This document shows positions 44,367 through 56,349 of a stretch of 64,000 nt of DNA, in pieces (positions within the stretch are counted from its first letter, which is position 1; the number at the start of each line of letters is the position of its first letter). The stretch spans positions 131,212,716-131,276,715 of the forward strand of contig NC_051068.1 of NCBI RefSeq assembly GCF_004664715.2, given 5' to 3'. This DNA is from Peromyscus leucopus. Its lineage: Eukaryota > Chordata > Mammalia > Rodentia > Cricetidae. Below the pieces are notes generated by a model, which saw only the letters and a list, made by a program, of their open reading frames with translations, did not search any database and had not been told where the DNA came from. The position numbers were made by a program, and so were the translations under genes.

Positions 44367-44749
44367 TGTTGTGGGATGTTCTGTATGCTGTGAATGTGTG
44401 TTGCTCTGATTGGTTGATAAATAAAAGGCTGATTGGCCAGTAGCCAGGCAGGAAGCATAGGTGGGACAAGCAGACAAAGAGAATTCTGGGAGAGGAAGGC
44501 TGAGTCAGGATATGTCAGCCTGCCATCCAGAGAGCAGCATGTAATGGCACACAGGTAAAGCCATGAAAAATGTGGCAACATATAGATTAACAGAGATGGG
44601 CTGAGTTTAAATGTAAGAGCTGGTCAGTGGTAGGCCTGAGCTAATGGCTGAGCAGTTTTGATTAATATAAGCTCCTGAGTGATTATTTTATAAGTGGCTT
44701 TGGGGTCTGTGGGGCTGGGCAGGACCGACCGGAGAAAACTTCAGCTACA
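44367..44749 (+). mobile_element. Type-1 solo LTR
   Basis: 383 bp, TGTTGTGGGATGTTC to TTCAGCTACA, with an exact TSD CCCAAG at 44361-44366 and 44750-44755. Confidence 0.96.
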
Positions 44750-44834
44750 CCCAAGCCATTTACAAGTTTACTAGCTTGCAGTTTTATGGTGTTGGCACTG
44801 TTGTGAACATGCATTTTCTTTTTTTAATTTTATT

Positions 44835-45010
44835 TTTTATTTAAGTTTTTTTTATTTATTTTACATACCAACTACAGATCCCCCTCTTACCCCCCCCCAC
44901 CCACTGCCTCTCCCCCAACTCCCAGTACCCCCTTCCCTTGCTCTGAAAGGATAAATCAGCAAAGTTTGGTACATTCAGTTGAGGCAGGACCAAGCCCCTC
45001 TTCCTTGGAA
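44835..45010 (-). mobile_element. L1 3' UTR fragment
   Basis: The minus strand gives GAGGCAGTGGGTGGGGGGGG and a purine-rich L1 3' UTR with its tail at 44835-44870. Truncated to about 175 bp. Confidence 0.65.
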
Positions 45011-45597
45011 CATACATTTTCTGTCTTGAGATACCAGTTAAAATGAGCAGGGCATTGTATCATCTCTCTCCCTTTCTACTATGACAGTCTTTCTAAACTA
45101 CTTCTTGTTGCATAGACAAAGACACCAGCATCCCTGTTCAGAGACTCATTTTTGAGACAGACTAAAACATATGCTATTCCTTTTCATTCACCTCTTCAAC
45201 AGCATTCTTGCATGTTCATATGCTGTTTAGAGTTGTGAAAACAACAATAGCAACTCTTAGTTAGGCAATTGATTTCAGAGTGTTTGAAAAATAAAACAAT
45301 TTGTAGATTAGTGTATCTGTTTTGTTTTGGTGCTTTAAACACCTTAAGAGAGTTGCTGCAATGCCTCTAAGATTCCTTAGCATTTTCAACCAGACACTAG
45401 ACCCCCTTCCTCCATTCCTGAACTCTAATAATTTTCTTTACACAGCATGAAGAAGAGACACTATAAAGAAACTAGAAAATTCAGATATGCTTTTATCATT
45501 CATACATATTATAGAAGTCAAAGAAGAAAACTTAGAGATCTTAGCAATCTCTATTGTGAATGAAATAAATTGAAATAATGAACTTTTTTTAAATTTA
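45011..45597. other. Apparently unique DNA
   Basis: Nothing recognised. Confidence 0.4.
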
Positions 45598-45599
45598 AC

Positions 45600-45762
45600 T
45601 TTTGGTTGTTGGTTTTTGAAGACAGGGTTTCTCTGTGTGGCCCTTGCTATCCTGGAACTCACTCTTAAACCAGGCTGGCCTTGAACTTAGTTATCCACCT
45701 GCCTCTGCCTCCCAAGTGTTGGGGTACTAGGATTAAAGGCATGTGCCACCACCACCCAGATG
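45600..45762 (-). repeat. B1 SINE
   Basis: A full B1 on the minus strand (GGTGGTGGTGGCACATGCC head; CTGGCTTGAAC-type middle on the plus strand). Confidence 0.9.
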
Positions 45763-45919
45763 AAATAATGTTCTTTCAAGGAACAAAGAAAAAAGTTTTA
45801 AAATTATTTCAACCTATTGGGTTTCTGTGGTTACTATTTTTCTACAATACACCTAACTATTTACTTATTGTATTTTATATGTGAGATTCTAAGTGACTAC
45901 TTTCTTTTTACAAAGATTT

Positions 45920-46037
45920 TGGTTTTTGCAGGGGGAATGGGATGGTATGGGGTCACTAGGCTGGCCTCAAATTCACAGTTCTTCTGTCTTCATTTTCAAA
46001 TACTGGAATGACAAGGCTATGTCACAATGCCTGGTCT
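45920..46037 (-). repeat. Diverged B1-like SINE
   Basis: CTAGGCTGGCCTCAAATTCAC and GACAAGGCTATGTCACAATG mark an old B1 on the minus strand. Confidence 0.55.
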
Positions 46038-46281
46038 CAATAGGTTTTTTTTAATTCTTTCACATTTACTACTAAACTGATATTAATTTATTAATAAGAA
46101 AAATGAATTGAATACTATTGAATCATTTTAATAAATCCAATGCATACATACATGCTAAAATATGGTCTTACAGCTTTGCAAAGTGTCAAAGAAATAAAAA
46201 TTGTGAAAATTAATAGTTGTTAAATCTGCTATAGTCTTACTTTGTTCAATTAGTCTTAGAGTATGTTTATTTTTAAAGATG

Positions 46282-46283
<2 letters not shown>

Positions 46284-46330
<47 letters not shown>

Positions 46331-46508
46331 GCCTACATGTAATGTGTACCACATGTGTGCCTGGTGTTCAAGGAGGCCTAAAGAGGACATTGGATCTGCT
46401 GCAGCTGGAGTTAGAGACAGTTGTGAGCTGCCTTGAAGGAGCTAGCAACTGAACCAAGAGTTTATGCAATAACAAGTGCTTTTAACCACTGAGCCTTCTC
46501 TCTAGCCC
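46284..46508 (-). repeat. B2/B3 SINE with (TG)n at its tail
   Basis: The plus strand shows (TG)n 46284-46329, then the B2/B3 body and CTTTTAACCACTGAGCC...TCTAGCCC, the reverse of a B2 head. Confidence 0.85.
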
Positions 46509-46914
46509 ATAATCTTAGGATTTTTTTTATGAACTCTTTATTTCTTGACAAGATACCTTAATTTTAAAGTGAGCATACTTTCATGAGTTAAATTAAAGCT
46601 ACTCCTCTGATGCAGTAAATCCCATGTCAGATTATTAAATCTACAAAGAGCTTTAATCACTTCCACTGGGAACTAAAATTTGTAATTTTGTTCAATTTTG
46701 TCTTATGCTCATTTTATGAAGTTTAGTTCCATCTAAAGAAAACTAAGATATCAAGTTCTATCTTGGCAGTGAAATAAAACATAGGTATATTTGTTTTAAA
46801 GAATTAAGATTGCAAATTTGTTATCATAATGGTTTTCACATGCTACCTGTACTAATACATTAGATTCACTGTGAGGTTTTCATTTACCCATATATCACAC
46901 ATTGATCATATCTG
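46509..46914. other. Apparently unique DNA
   Basis: Nothing recognised. Confidence 0.4.
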
Positions 46915-47215
46915 CCCTAATTTCCTTTTCAGTTGCTGTAATAAAACATCCCAAGAAAAGCAGATAGGAGAGAAAGCGATAAAGTTAAGCTCACAATTCC
47001 AGGTTACAGCCCATCATGGCACAGAAGCAAAAGTGGCAGGAAGCCTAAAGGAGTTCGTCAAACTCCAAGCCCAGGAAATGCTGCTGCTTGTAGTGAGTGG
47101 GTCTTCCCACCTTGATTAATGTACTCAAGACCCCCACAGGCCAACCTGGTCTAAATAATACATTTTCGAGACTCTCTTCCCAGGTGATTCTAACTTGTAT
47201 CAAGTAGACAAAATT
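46915..47215 (-). mobile_element. MaLR-like/unclassified rodent repeat
   Basis: Third copy of the family at 15700-16098 (TTGCTGTAATAAAACATC ... TGATTCTAACTTGTATCAAG). Confidence 0.5.
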
Positions 47216-47298
47216 AACCATCAAACTGCCCCTTTATTTATCTACCATCATTTCTCTACTTTCCCTTCTCAGTCACTCCTTTGCTACTTTCAAGTCAT

Positions 47299-47299
<1 letters not shown>

Positions 47300-47381
<82 letters not shown>
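47300..47381. repeat. (TC)n(TG)n compound microsatellite
   Basis: A TC run to 47341 followed directly by TG to 47381. Confidence 0.97.
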
Positions 47382-47383
<2 letters not shown>

Positions 47384-47544
47384 CTAAAAAGGACACCAAG
47401 ACAAGTAGCATGCTCATATGTTTAGAAATATAGAATTTTCTCATTTGTTGTTTTATAGGGGGGTGTATGAAATGTAAAAGTCTAGTTTCTTATAAAACTC
47501 TAGTGCTAAATGTGTCTCAGTTTTATCTTTCCTTCCTGAGATAA

Positions 47545-47645
47545 TTCCTTGCTTTGTAGTTCAGGGTGACTTAAAACTCATGATGATCTTCTTTTCTCAA
47601 CCACAAGAGTGCTAGAATTGTAGGTATGAACCACCATACCAATGT
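47545..47645 (-). repeat. Degraded B1-like fragment
   Basis: A TTCAGGGTGACTTAAAACTCATG middle and GTATGAACCACCATACC end on the plus strand. Confidence 0.45.
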
Positions 47646-48773
47646 TTGAAATAATAGTATTTGAAAAGGAATATAATGTTCACAAAGTGTGTTACATAAT
47701 GACCTTAGTGGAGTATGGGTAGAATTTCAAAACCAGCTATTTTATCTTATTAGTTGCTTATAACAAAACATATCCAACTTGATTTGGGATCCAGTGTATA
47801 TATCTCAATGATAGGGCATGTACTTGGCATGTACAAAGATCCAAGTTCTCCCCTAACACAAGACAAAACTAAGTAAACATGCACAGTGTCCAGCCTTCTG
47901 CAGGTCAGAGAGACTGGGAGTGAAATGCAGAGTCGGTGAGAAAAAACACAGAGACTTCTTTTCTGAGGGATAAAAGCTTCTCTTTCATTTTATTATTCTT
48001 TCTGTTGCATATTCTACTCTCTTTCTGTTCTCTCCTTCAACCCTGATGCTTCTCTTCTTTTTTTCCTGATGTCCTCCTTCTTCTTTTTCCTTCATCATCT
48101 TTTCTTCTATACCTTTCCTGGTGTTTTCCTTCTAAATTCTTTATTTTTTCCCTTACAGCTTATATATCCCAGAAAAAGCTTTCAAGCAAAGATTACAATT
48201 ACAATCTTTCAACCACAAGGATTACAATGTTGTTGCATTCTATTTTTTAAGTGAATGATTATAATAAATACAAGAAGAAAAGCATGTTTTCCATATCCCT
48301 TACATTATTAAACATTTTGTGTATTACAGGTGAAAAACAAATTATCCTCAAGAACCCACATATATTCCTGTCTGAGTAACTTGTTATAGATTAACAGAGT
48401 GTAAGCAAACAAAGTATTTTTGTTAGCCAGTTCTTTTACTGGCAGACTGCATTTTGCAGTTAAAAGGACTGCATTTTGAGATTATAAAGAAGGGATCAAT
48501 CACTTTGTTATTTATCTCAAAAGGTAATCTTATAAAAAATCTTAAAAGGATCACAAATCTAAACTTTTATGTATGAAAAACAATCAGTTGGCTTTACTTT
48601 AAATCCTCATGGTGCACAACCACTCATCAATAGTTTTTTATATCAAGAAGCTGAGGGCAGAAATGTGTACAAGGAATTAATCATCACCTTTGGACACCAA
48701 CCCATCCTAGCAAGAAAGGTACATCAGCCAACAACAGTCAGGCTGCCATTGTTTTTATTCTCTCACCTCAGTG
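47646..48773. other. Unclassified DNA
   Basis: A weak ID-like unit may lie at 47795-47870. 47881-48500 contains a CAGAGTCGGTGAG...GGGATAAAAGC block and pyrimidine-rich DNA that could be an old LTR on the minus strand, but I cannot assign it. Confidence 0.35.
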
Positions 48774-48779
48774 AGTCCC

Positions 48780-49257
48780 TGTGGCATGAATCTTAAAAGG
48801 TCTTAGTAATAAAACAAACCCAGGGCCAGGTATTGGGGTGAACGCTGAAAGATCAGAAAAACAGAACCAGCCATAGCTAACCTCACCTCACCAATTTCTC
48901 AGCTGATCCTGATTCCTCAGACTGGAAGCCTCTGTGTCCTCATCCAAATGGATCTCAGCTGAACTGATGCTCAAAAGCCTAAAAGCTTAACCAGCTCTAG
49001 TTCCTGGTTTTCCTGCCTTATATACCTTTCTGCTTCTTGCCATCACTTCCTGGGATTAAAGGCATGTGTCATCATGCCTGTCTGTTTCCAGTGTGGCTTT
49101 GGACTCAGAGATCCGAATGGATCTCTGCCTCCAGAATGCTAAGATTAAAGGTGTGTTTGCCACCATTTTCTGGCCTCTATATCTAGTGGCTGTTCTGTTC
49201 TCTGACCCCAGATAAGTTTATTAGGGTGAACAATATATTGGGGAACACATCACCACA
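48780..49257 (-). mobile_element. Type-2 solo LTR
   Basis: 478 bp; the flanks AGTCCC (48774-48779) and AGTCCT (49258-49263) match at 5 of 6. On the minus strand it runs TGTGGTGATGTGTTCCCC to GATTCATGCCACA. Both B1 modules are present. Confidence 0.9.
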
Positions 49258-49545
49258 AGTCCTTTCCTCAACTATTTTAAGTGTGCCTTTCTAAACTTTA
49301 AATTGTTCCCCAAGATTTTCTATTTCAAAGCCATTAACAAAAACATATTGGCCTAACCTTTAGTCATTATTTAAAGCTTTGCTTCAGCTATGATGCACAC
49401 TGAAATCCCTGAACAGATCTCCCAACATTAAGATAAAAAGAACTTGAGCTAGCCTAGCTTCTGGGACTCAACTGTCTTCCTTAATCATTAACCTAAGCCA
49501 CATTCTATAGGACTTCTCAAGAGAATTCATAAGTCCTGCATGACA
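49258..49545. other. Apparently unique DNA
   Basis: Nothing recognised. Confidence 0.4.
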
Positions 49546-49565
49546 CTTCCTTGCTCCTATTTTCT

Positions 49566-49728
49566 TTTTTCTTTTTTTGGTTTTTCAAGACAGGGTTTAT
49601 CTGTGTAGCGTTGCGCCTTTCCTGGAACTCACTTGTTAGCCCAGGCTGGCCTTGAACTCACAGAGATCCGCCTGCCTCTGCCTCCCGAGTGATGGGATTA
49701 AAGGCGTGCACCACCACCGCCCGGCTAT
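49566..49728 (-). repeat. Young B1 SINE with 17-bp TSD
   Basis: A near-consensus B1. The direct repeat CCTTGCTCCTATTTTCT is at 49549-49565 and 49729-49745, so this is a clean, fairly recent insertion. Confidence 0.96.
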
Positions 49729-49745
49729 CCTTGCTCCTATTTTCT

Positions 49746-50784
49746 ATCCTCTGCAGCCTTGCTTTATCAGGGGTGGAAGCAACACTATATCCTACCTCTT
49801 CCTATATTAATTTTCCCACCAAACTAACCTGTATCATAATCCCTTACTCTGCTTGTTAGAAACCTTTGATCATCAAAATTCTATTTAAACTAACACTATG
49901 ATTGTATGAAATCATTACTTCAATTAAACAGTAGAGCTTAAGATGAAATCATCTTCATAATGATCCACAGGGAAAAATGCCCAATAGAACGGGATATTTC
50001 CATGAGGTAGTCACACTACATTAAAGACAGTAGGGATATCCCCACACCCATTCACACCATGCCAGATACCAGAGAAAAAGGGCAGTGGCAAACATGTAAA
50101 GGCACAATAGTAGCAAGAGACATTCTGAAGCCGAAGACCTTCAGGGCCTTGCCTATCTGAAATTCACCCATCAGTGCCTTGCATTCTGGTGGTTGAACTC
50201 CTGAAGTCAATTGCCACCTGCTGCTCCTCTGACATAGCCACCATCATAAATAAAACATTTTTTCAATGGCATATACATGCAATCACTTTTTGGCTTATTC
50301 AGAGCCCCATTAGACCAACCTAGAATTGGAGAAGCTTGTTTCACATTTCTTCCCATTCCTCATCACCAGTTCCATGGAGCTGGAGTTCTCATGCGGAATG
50401 ATGAAGGCCAGAGGCAAACCAAATTCAAACCTCACAAGCTTGTTTAAAGCCTCTACTTGCTTTAATTCTACTCTCATATAGCCAGTCTAACATTAGGGAA
50501 ATATATTTCTTTCCAAGGGAATAGGTGAAAGTAAATTTAATGTACACATAAATACATATCTTCAATAAAATATATTTACATTAAGTCAAAAAATACAAAA
50601 ATTATAAACAACATTAGGATAGCTTGGCTTTCAGACCTTTGAGATTTGTGTATAAAACATTGTGGATCAGTAATATAGGCAGAACAGTTATTACAATGGA
50701 TGATCAGGTAGGTTTTGTCTGTGCTGATAATGTGCTTAATAATCTTGATGGTACTAAAAGTTTCTTTGAAGATTGGGGTCTAAA
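49746..50784. other. Apparently unique DNA
   Basis: No gene or repeat recognised over about 1 kb. Confidence 0.4.
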
Positions 50785-51145
50785 ATATAGATAGAGCCAG
50801 GTGTGGTAGCTCATCCTTCTTTTAATGTTTATTTATTTTTATGTGCATTTGTGTTTTGCCTGAATGTATGTCTGTGCAAGGGTGCCAGATCCCTCAGAAC
50901 TGGAGTCACAGACAGTTGTGAACTGCCATGTGGGTGGGTGTTGGGATGGAACCAAGGTCCTCTGGAAGAACAGTCAGTGCTCTTAACCACTGAGCCATCT
51001 CTCCAGCCCCATCATACCTTTAATTCAAGCACTCAGGAGACAGAAGCAGGTAGATCTCTATGAGTTTGAGGCCAGCCTGATCTACAGAGCTAGTTTCAGG
51101 ACAGCCAGGGCTATGTAGAGAGACCCTGTTTCAAAAAAAAAAAAA
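50785..51145 (+). repeat. B1 SINE interrupted by a B2
   Basis: The B1 5' part (GAGCCAGGTGTGGTAGCTCAT) ends at about 50812. It continues at about 51011 with CATACCTTTAATTCAAGCACTC, through to a poly-A at 51133-51147. Confidence 0.88.
50813..51010 (-). repeat. B2 SINE inside a B1
   Basis: The reverse of a B2: plus strand ends GCTCTTAACCACTGAGCCATC then TCTCCAGCCCC. Tail side is TTTAATGTTTATTTATTTTT. Confidence 0.9.
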
Positions 51146-51514
51146 AAACCTCTTTACTTTTAGAAGCATTTCTCTATATTATGCCAAGCATTAAAATGCA
51201 TCATTGTCCCCTGAGTATGAGTGAGATAAAAATTGATTATTGATAACATAATTCTATATTACAATGATGCCTAAACCTTTATTAAGGGTAATTATTAAAG
51301 TTACAGTAAACTTTTCTATTGTTGAAGCTAAAAGTATTTCTTTAATTCTGAAATACTTATCTGAATGTAAAGTTGTTCTTAGTATGATCCAGGTACTGTT
51401 ATAGTTCACAGACATATTAGCTCATCAGCTTTGTAACTCTTTGTCAGTTGTATATTATAGTTACCCCAGTCTACAGCTAGAGAAATTGGAAGACAAATTG
51501 TTCTAAAAACTTAA

Positions 51515-51640
51515 CCAGCCTGGACATGGAGGCACATACCTTTAATCCCAACACTCTCAAAACAGAGGCAGAAAGGTTTTTTATAAGGTCAAGCCCAGCC
51601 TAGTCTACATAGTGAGTTCCAGACCAACCAAGGCTACTTA
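51515..51640 (+). repeat. Diverged B1 SINE
   Basis: GACATGGAGGCACATACCTTTAATCC, CAGAGGCAGAAAGG and GTCTACATAGTGAGTTCCAG. Confidence 0.75.
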
Positions 51641-51734
51641 ATCAACCCTTAATCAAATTCACAAAAGAATCTTGATAACAATGATTCAAGTCCAGGGTTC
51701 CTCAGCTCTCCTTATCTTAACTCTAAGCTAACTT

Positions 51735-51832
51735 ACAGTCTATGTGGCTCAGGCTGCCCTGGAGCTTGAGATTCTCTAGTCTCAATTTCCCAAGTGTTGA
51801 AATTACAGACTTGTACAACTGTGCCTGGCTTT
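51735..51832 (-). repeat. B1 fragment
   Basis: TATGTGGCTCAGGCTGCCC ... ATTACAGACTTGTACAACTG, an old B1 in reverse. Confidence 0.55.
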
Positions 51833-51837
51833 ATTGA

Positions 51838-51838
<1 letters not shown>

Positions 51839-51881
<43 letters not shown>
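51839..51881. repeat. (TG)n microsatellite
   Basis: A pure TG run. Confidence 0.97.
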
Positions 51882-51882
<1 letters not shown>

Positions 51883-52004
51883 TTGTGTAGTGTATGTATA
51901 CGAAGGTGTTCATGTGTATAAATGCACATACACTAGTATGTGCTTGTGGAAACCACAGTTTAATGTCATATGTCTTTTTCTATCACCCTCTACTTTTGAA
52001 ACAT

Positions 52005-53270
52005 GTATTTTTTAAAATTTATTTTATATCCCAAGCACATTTTACCCTCCCTTCTCTTCTTCCATTCCATTCCCCCACTTCCCCTCTGCCCCCCCCACCT
52101 TAATCCACTCCCCCTCTGTTTCTGTTCAGAAAGGAGTGGATTAAAATTAACACAATTTTTCTGTTCGTGTCAGGCCTCCCATGGGTATCAACAAAGCATG
52201 GTATATCAAGACTAAGCACCTCCCCTTGTATTAAGGCTGGACAAGGCAATCCAATATGAGGAACAGGTTCCCAAAAGCTCACCAAAATGTTAGGGACAGC
52301 CCCTGCTCCCATTGTTAGGAGTCCCACAAGGAGACTAAGTTACACAACTGTCACATATATGTAGAGGGCCTAGGTGGATCACAAAACATGTATTTTTAAA
52401 TTTAGCCTTTTAGAATTTCATACACGAATATAACATATTACAATTATTTTTCCCCTTATCTCTCAACTCTTCCTGAATTCACTTCCCAGTTCCACCTCTC
52501 AACTTCATGTTCTCTTTGTTTTTTTAATAGCTTACTGATTACTGTTCATATATACATCAGTTTGGGCCAAATCATTGGAACACTGTCAATCTATCAGGGA
52601 CCACACACTTGAAGAAAACTGACTCTTCTCCTACCAGCCATCAACTGTCATAGCAGGGGTGGAAGTTTGCATGCTCCTCCCACCTCCATGCTGGACCATT
52701 TAATGACTTAATCTTGTGCAGGTAAATACTGCTGCTATGAGCTCATGAATGAATAATCTTACCATGTCCAGAAGACACTGTTTAACTCCAATCCTCCACT
52801 ACCTCTGGCTCTCACAATTTTTCTGTCCAGTCTCCCATGATGTTCCCTGAGCCTTGGAAGTATAGGATGTGATATTAGATGTTCACATAGGGCTGAGTAC
52901 CCCACAATCAAACATTATCTGAATTTTGACCAGTTGTGTGTTAATTGCCATCCACTGTACAAAGATGATACTTGGATGGACTCTGAGATATATTAATCTA
53001 TAGGTATAAAGAGATGCATTTAGAAAGCAGTTTGATTCTAAATCAATTTAGTAAAATGATAGTAGTTGATTCATCCTTAGGGCCTATGAACTCCCCATCC
53101 ATGGGTTCTTGGTCAGATTTAGAGAATCAGATATGAGTTTCCTTCTGTGGAATAGGCCTTAAATACAATAAAAAAGCAGTTGATTATCCCCATAATATTT
53201 ATAGCACTATTGTGTCATTGGACATGTCTTGTCAAGCTCATAATTATTATATCTCTCAGGGTCCACAGCT
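52005..53270 (-). mobile_element. L1 (Lx-type) 3' region, old
   Basis: 52005-52383 is a minus-strand L1 3' UTR (C-rich tract, GTGTCAGGCCTCCCATGGGTATCAACAAAG). 52390-53270 continues with a common rodent repeat in the same direction (AAGAAAACTGACTCTTCTCC, CACTACCTCTGGCTCTCAC, GTGGAATAGGCCTTAAATACAA). The second part may be the same L1 or a neighbour; class by general recognition only. Confidence 0.5.
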
Positions 53271-53304
53271 GGCTAAGAGAGTTGATGATTTTTCTCCCCT
53301 TACC

Positions 53305-53430
53305 TTATTTTTTGAGACAGGATCTCTCCTAAACTTGGAATTCACCAATTGGCTAAACTAGATGGCCAGCAAACCCCAGTATCCTCCTGTCTCAGTCTCT
53401 CTATTAGTAGGGTTATAGGTTCAGGTTCCA
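53305..53430 (-). repeat. Diverged B1-like SINE
   Basis: TTTTTTGAGACAGGATCTCTCC start and a GTAGGGTTATAGGTTCAGG end on the plus strand. Confidence 0.55.
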
Positions 53431-53524
53431 AAACAAAGGCCTCAAGTTTATGGGACAAACACTTTACTTAGTAAGACATACTCTAGCCAAAGAATTAAAA
53501 ATTTGCATTTGTTACAAATATTTG

Positions 53525-53883
53525 AAATTACATTTATTTATTGCATTCTGTATGTGTGTGGGCTTGTGCTTACCATAGAAGCATGTATGAAGATTAGAGG
53601 ATAACTTGTGGGAGTTTGTTCTCTCCTTCCACCATGTGGGTCTCAAGGGCATCAGGCCCTGTGGGTAAAGGCATTTTTCTGCTGAGCCTTCAACTAAAAG
53701 AAAAAATATTTTATTTATGGTAAGGGAGGCTGTGTGTGTGTCATAGTGTGTGTGTGTGGCAGTCAGAGGACAGCTTGTGGGAATTTGGTTCTCTCTTTTC
53801 AATATGTGGGTCCTATGTATTGAACTCAGGTCATCAGGCTTAGTGGGTGAATGCATTTGTAACTAAACCATCTTGAAGGCTCC
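53525..53883 (-). repeat. Two adjacent B3-type SINE copies
   Basis: 53525-53695 and 53710-53883 both show TGGGTTCTCTC(...)TGTGGGTCTCAAG/TCCTATG with an ATCAGGC(TT/CC) motif, the reverse of B3 bodies. Confidence 0.65.
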
Positions 53884-53904
53884 CACACATGTTGTTGTTT
53901 GATT

Positions 53905-54045
53905 TTTTTTTTCTGAGACAGGTTCTTTCTATAGCTTTGGATGGCCTGGAACTCACTATGTAGACCAGGCTGGACTCCCATAAGAGATCTGCCTGCATCT
54001 GTTTCCCAAGGGCTGAAACAGATTTTAGGCACCATTCTTGGCTCC
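53905..54045 (-). repeat. B1 SINE
   Basis: GATGGCCTGGAACTCACTATGTAGACCAGGCTGG in reverse, diverged toward its head. Confidence 0.75.
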
Positions 54046-54057
54046 CAAAGTATTTTT

Positions 54058-54241
54058 TTAAGATTTATCTTATTTATTATATAAACAGTATTCTTTCTGC
54101 AAATTTTGCCTGTACGCCAGAGAGGGAATCAGATCTCATTATAGATGGTTGTGAGCCACCATGTGGTTGCTGAGAATTAAACTCATGACCTCTGGAAGAG
54201 CTGTCAGTGCTCTTAACCTCTGAGCCATCTCTCCAGCCCTA
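54058..54241 (-). repeat. B2-type SINE
   Basis: The plus strand ends CTCTTAACCTCTGAGCCATC then TCTCCAGCCC, the reverse of a B2 head. AT-rich tail at 54058-54085. Confidence 0.9.
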
Positions 54242-54384
54242 TTTTTTTTAACACAGAAACTTATAATTCTCTAATATTGTATCAAGGATTAATTATAGAA
54301 GAAACAATGCACAGACACATGCATACATACACACACTCATATATATATATTTGCATATGAAAGTATGGCTCCTCGACAGGGGCA

Positions 54385-54560
54385 GAGTGGCAGTGGTGCA
54401 CACCTTTAATCCCAGCACTCGGGAGGCAGAGCCAGGTAGATCTCTGTGAGTTCAAGGCCAGCCTGGTCTACAGAGCGAGATTCAGGACAGGTACCAAAAC
54501 TACACAGAGAAACCCTGTCTTGAAAAACCAAAAAAGAAAAAAAAAAAAGAAAGAAAGAAA
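54385..54560 (+). repeat. Young B1 SINE
   Basis: GCAGTGGTGCACACCTTTAATCC...CGGGAGGCAGAGCCAGG...GTGAGTTCAAGGCCAGCC, with a tail of A and (GAAA)n. Confidence 0.93.
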
Positions 54561-54569
54561 GTATGGCTC

Positions 54570-54957
54570 TGCTGTGAGATGGTCTGTATGTCAAATTGCT
54601 CTGACTGGTCAATAAATAAAACACTGATTGGCCAGTGGCTAGGCAGGAAGTATAGGTGGGACTAAGAGAGAGGAGAAAAGAAAGAACAGGAAGGTGGAAG
54701 GAGTCACTGCCAGCCGTGGCTATGACAAGCAGCATGTGAAGATGCCGGTAAGCCACAAGCCACATGACAAGGTATAGATTTATAGAAATGGATTAATTTA
54801 AGCTATAAGAACAGTTAGCAAGAAACCTGCCATGGCCATACAGTTTGTAAGCAATATAAGTCTCTGTGTTTACTTGGTTGGACCTGAGCGGCTGTGGGAC
54901 TGGCAGGTGACAAAGATTTATCCTGACTGTAGGCAAGGCAGGAAAACTCTAGCTACA
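54570..54957 (+). mobile_element. Type-1 solo LTR
   Basis: 388 bp, TGCTGTGAGATGG to CTAGCTACA, with an exact TSD TGGCTC at 54564-54569 and 54958-54963. Similar to the 39218 copy and to E. Confidence 0.96.
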
Positions 54958-54970
54958 TGGCTCCTCTAGG

Positions 54971-55487
54971 TGCAGCATGGATCTTATATGGTCTTATTAA
55001 TAAAATCAAACCTGAGCCAGGTATTGGGGTGAACTGGAATATCAGAGAACCAGAATAAGCCACAGCTACCTCACCTTGCAGGATCCTCAGCTGGTCTTGT
55101 TTCTTCAGACTGGAGGCCTCTGAATCCAGAATGGGTCTCAGCTGAATTGCTGCTTGAAAGCCTGAAGCTTAACCATCTAAAAGCTTAACCAGCCAAATGC
55201 TTAACCAGGCCAAATGCCTCTAGTTTCTGGTCCTCACGCCTTATATACCTTTCTGCTTTCTACCACCACTCCCTGGGATTAAAGGCTTGCTTTCTGAGAT
55301 TAAAGGCATGATGAGTCACCATGCCTGTCTGTATCCTTGAACACATGGATTTCTGCCTCTGGAATGCTAGGATTAAAGGCGTGTGCTACTACTGCCTATC
55401 CTTTATGTTTAATATTGTGGCTGCTCTGTCTCTGACCCCAGATAAAATATTAGCATGCACAATATTTGGGGGGAATACAATACCACA
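54971..55487 (-). mobile_element. Type-2 solo LTR
   Basis: 517 bp with an exact TSD TCTAGG at 54965-54970 and 55488-55493. On the minus strand it runs TGTGGTATTGTATTCCCC to CATGCTGCA. Contains both B1 modules and a local AGCTTAACCA/GCTTAACCAGCC triplication near 55165-55205. Confidence 0.95.
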
Positions 55488-55493
55488 TCTAGG

Positions 55494-56345
55494 TGTCTTT
55501 TAACATTTGTAAAACCTAGTTATCAATCACAGATCATCTGCTTTTGTTCCTAAATAGTAAGATGATCATTGAGGCATTGTTACATCAACAGTACAAACGA
55601 TGTGCTAAAGCTCCTGCACCTATAGCACTCCCAAAGTCTTCAGGGTGACTTAGCTGCGTCACATGTCATTCCCCCTGTGTTGCTTTCACAAGACTTAACA
55701 GAGTTTCCAAATTCAATAGCAGCCCATAAGAGAAATTAGATTTACCATGAAGACCGCCTAGCCAACACAACCCAGTTGTGACTGTGATATCATAGGAAAA
55801 TGATAAGCCTGCCACACAATCCTGTCCCTTGTTTTGTACCTCATCCTCTCTTACTCAGATCACCTTTCTGCTTAAATAACTTCTTTGCAGGTATGCCAAT
55901 CAAATTACATTCTTGTTTTTTACACTCTTTATTAAATAGCTGATAACCATTTTAATTACAGTGAGATACTTTGATGTTAATAAAATTATCCTAGAAGAAA
56001 GTGAGTGTTAGCATTAAAGTTATCTAAATTTTTAAGGCTACCACAGTTAGCAACTCTATCATTTTTCTGTTCCCTCAGCTGAGAATTATGTCTCTAAGAT
56101 TTGAGGTTGGACTGTAGCTCAGTATTTAAAAGGGAACATTGCCCTATAGTACTACTATCTAATATATACTTATCCCTAGCCCTTCTGGCTTATAGTGTAA
56201 TTAAAAGGCATGGTTATTAAAATCACATGATTACTTATCCTGTGTTATAGAAGATTGATAGATGTCTTCTCAAAAAATAAATTCAACTTTAAGGAATTTA
56301 AAAAACTATCTCAATATAATTTTTGTTTCTCTCCCCTCCTCTCTT
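55494..56345. other. Apparently unique DNA
   Basis: No gene or repeat recognised; a weak ID-like unit may sit at 56105-56165. Confidence 0.4.
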
Positions 56346-56349
56346 TTAA

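Noticed and set aside
47881..48500. Candidate old LTR on the minus strand
   Set aside because: Some LTR-like composition but no ends, TSD or partner copy in the window; left unassigned.
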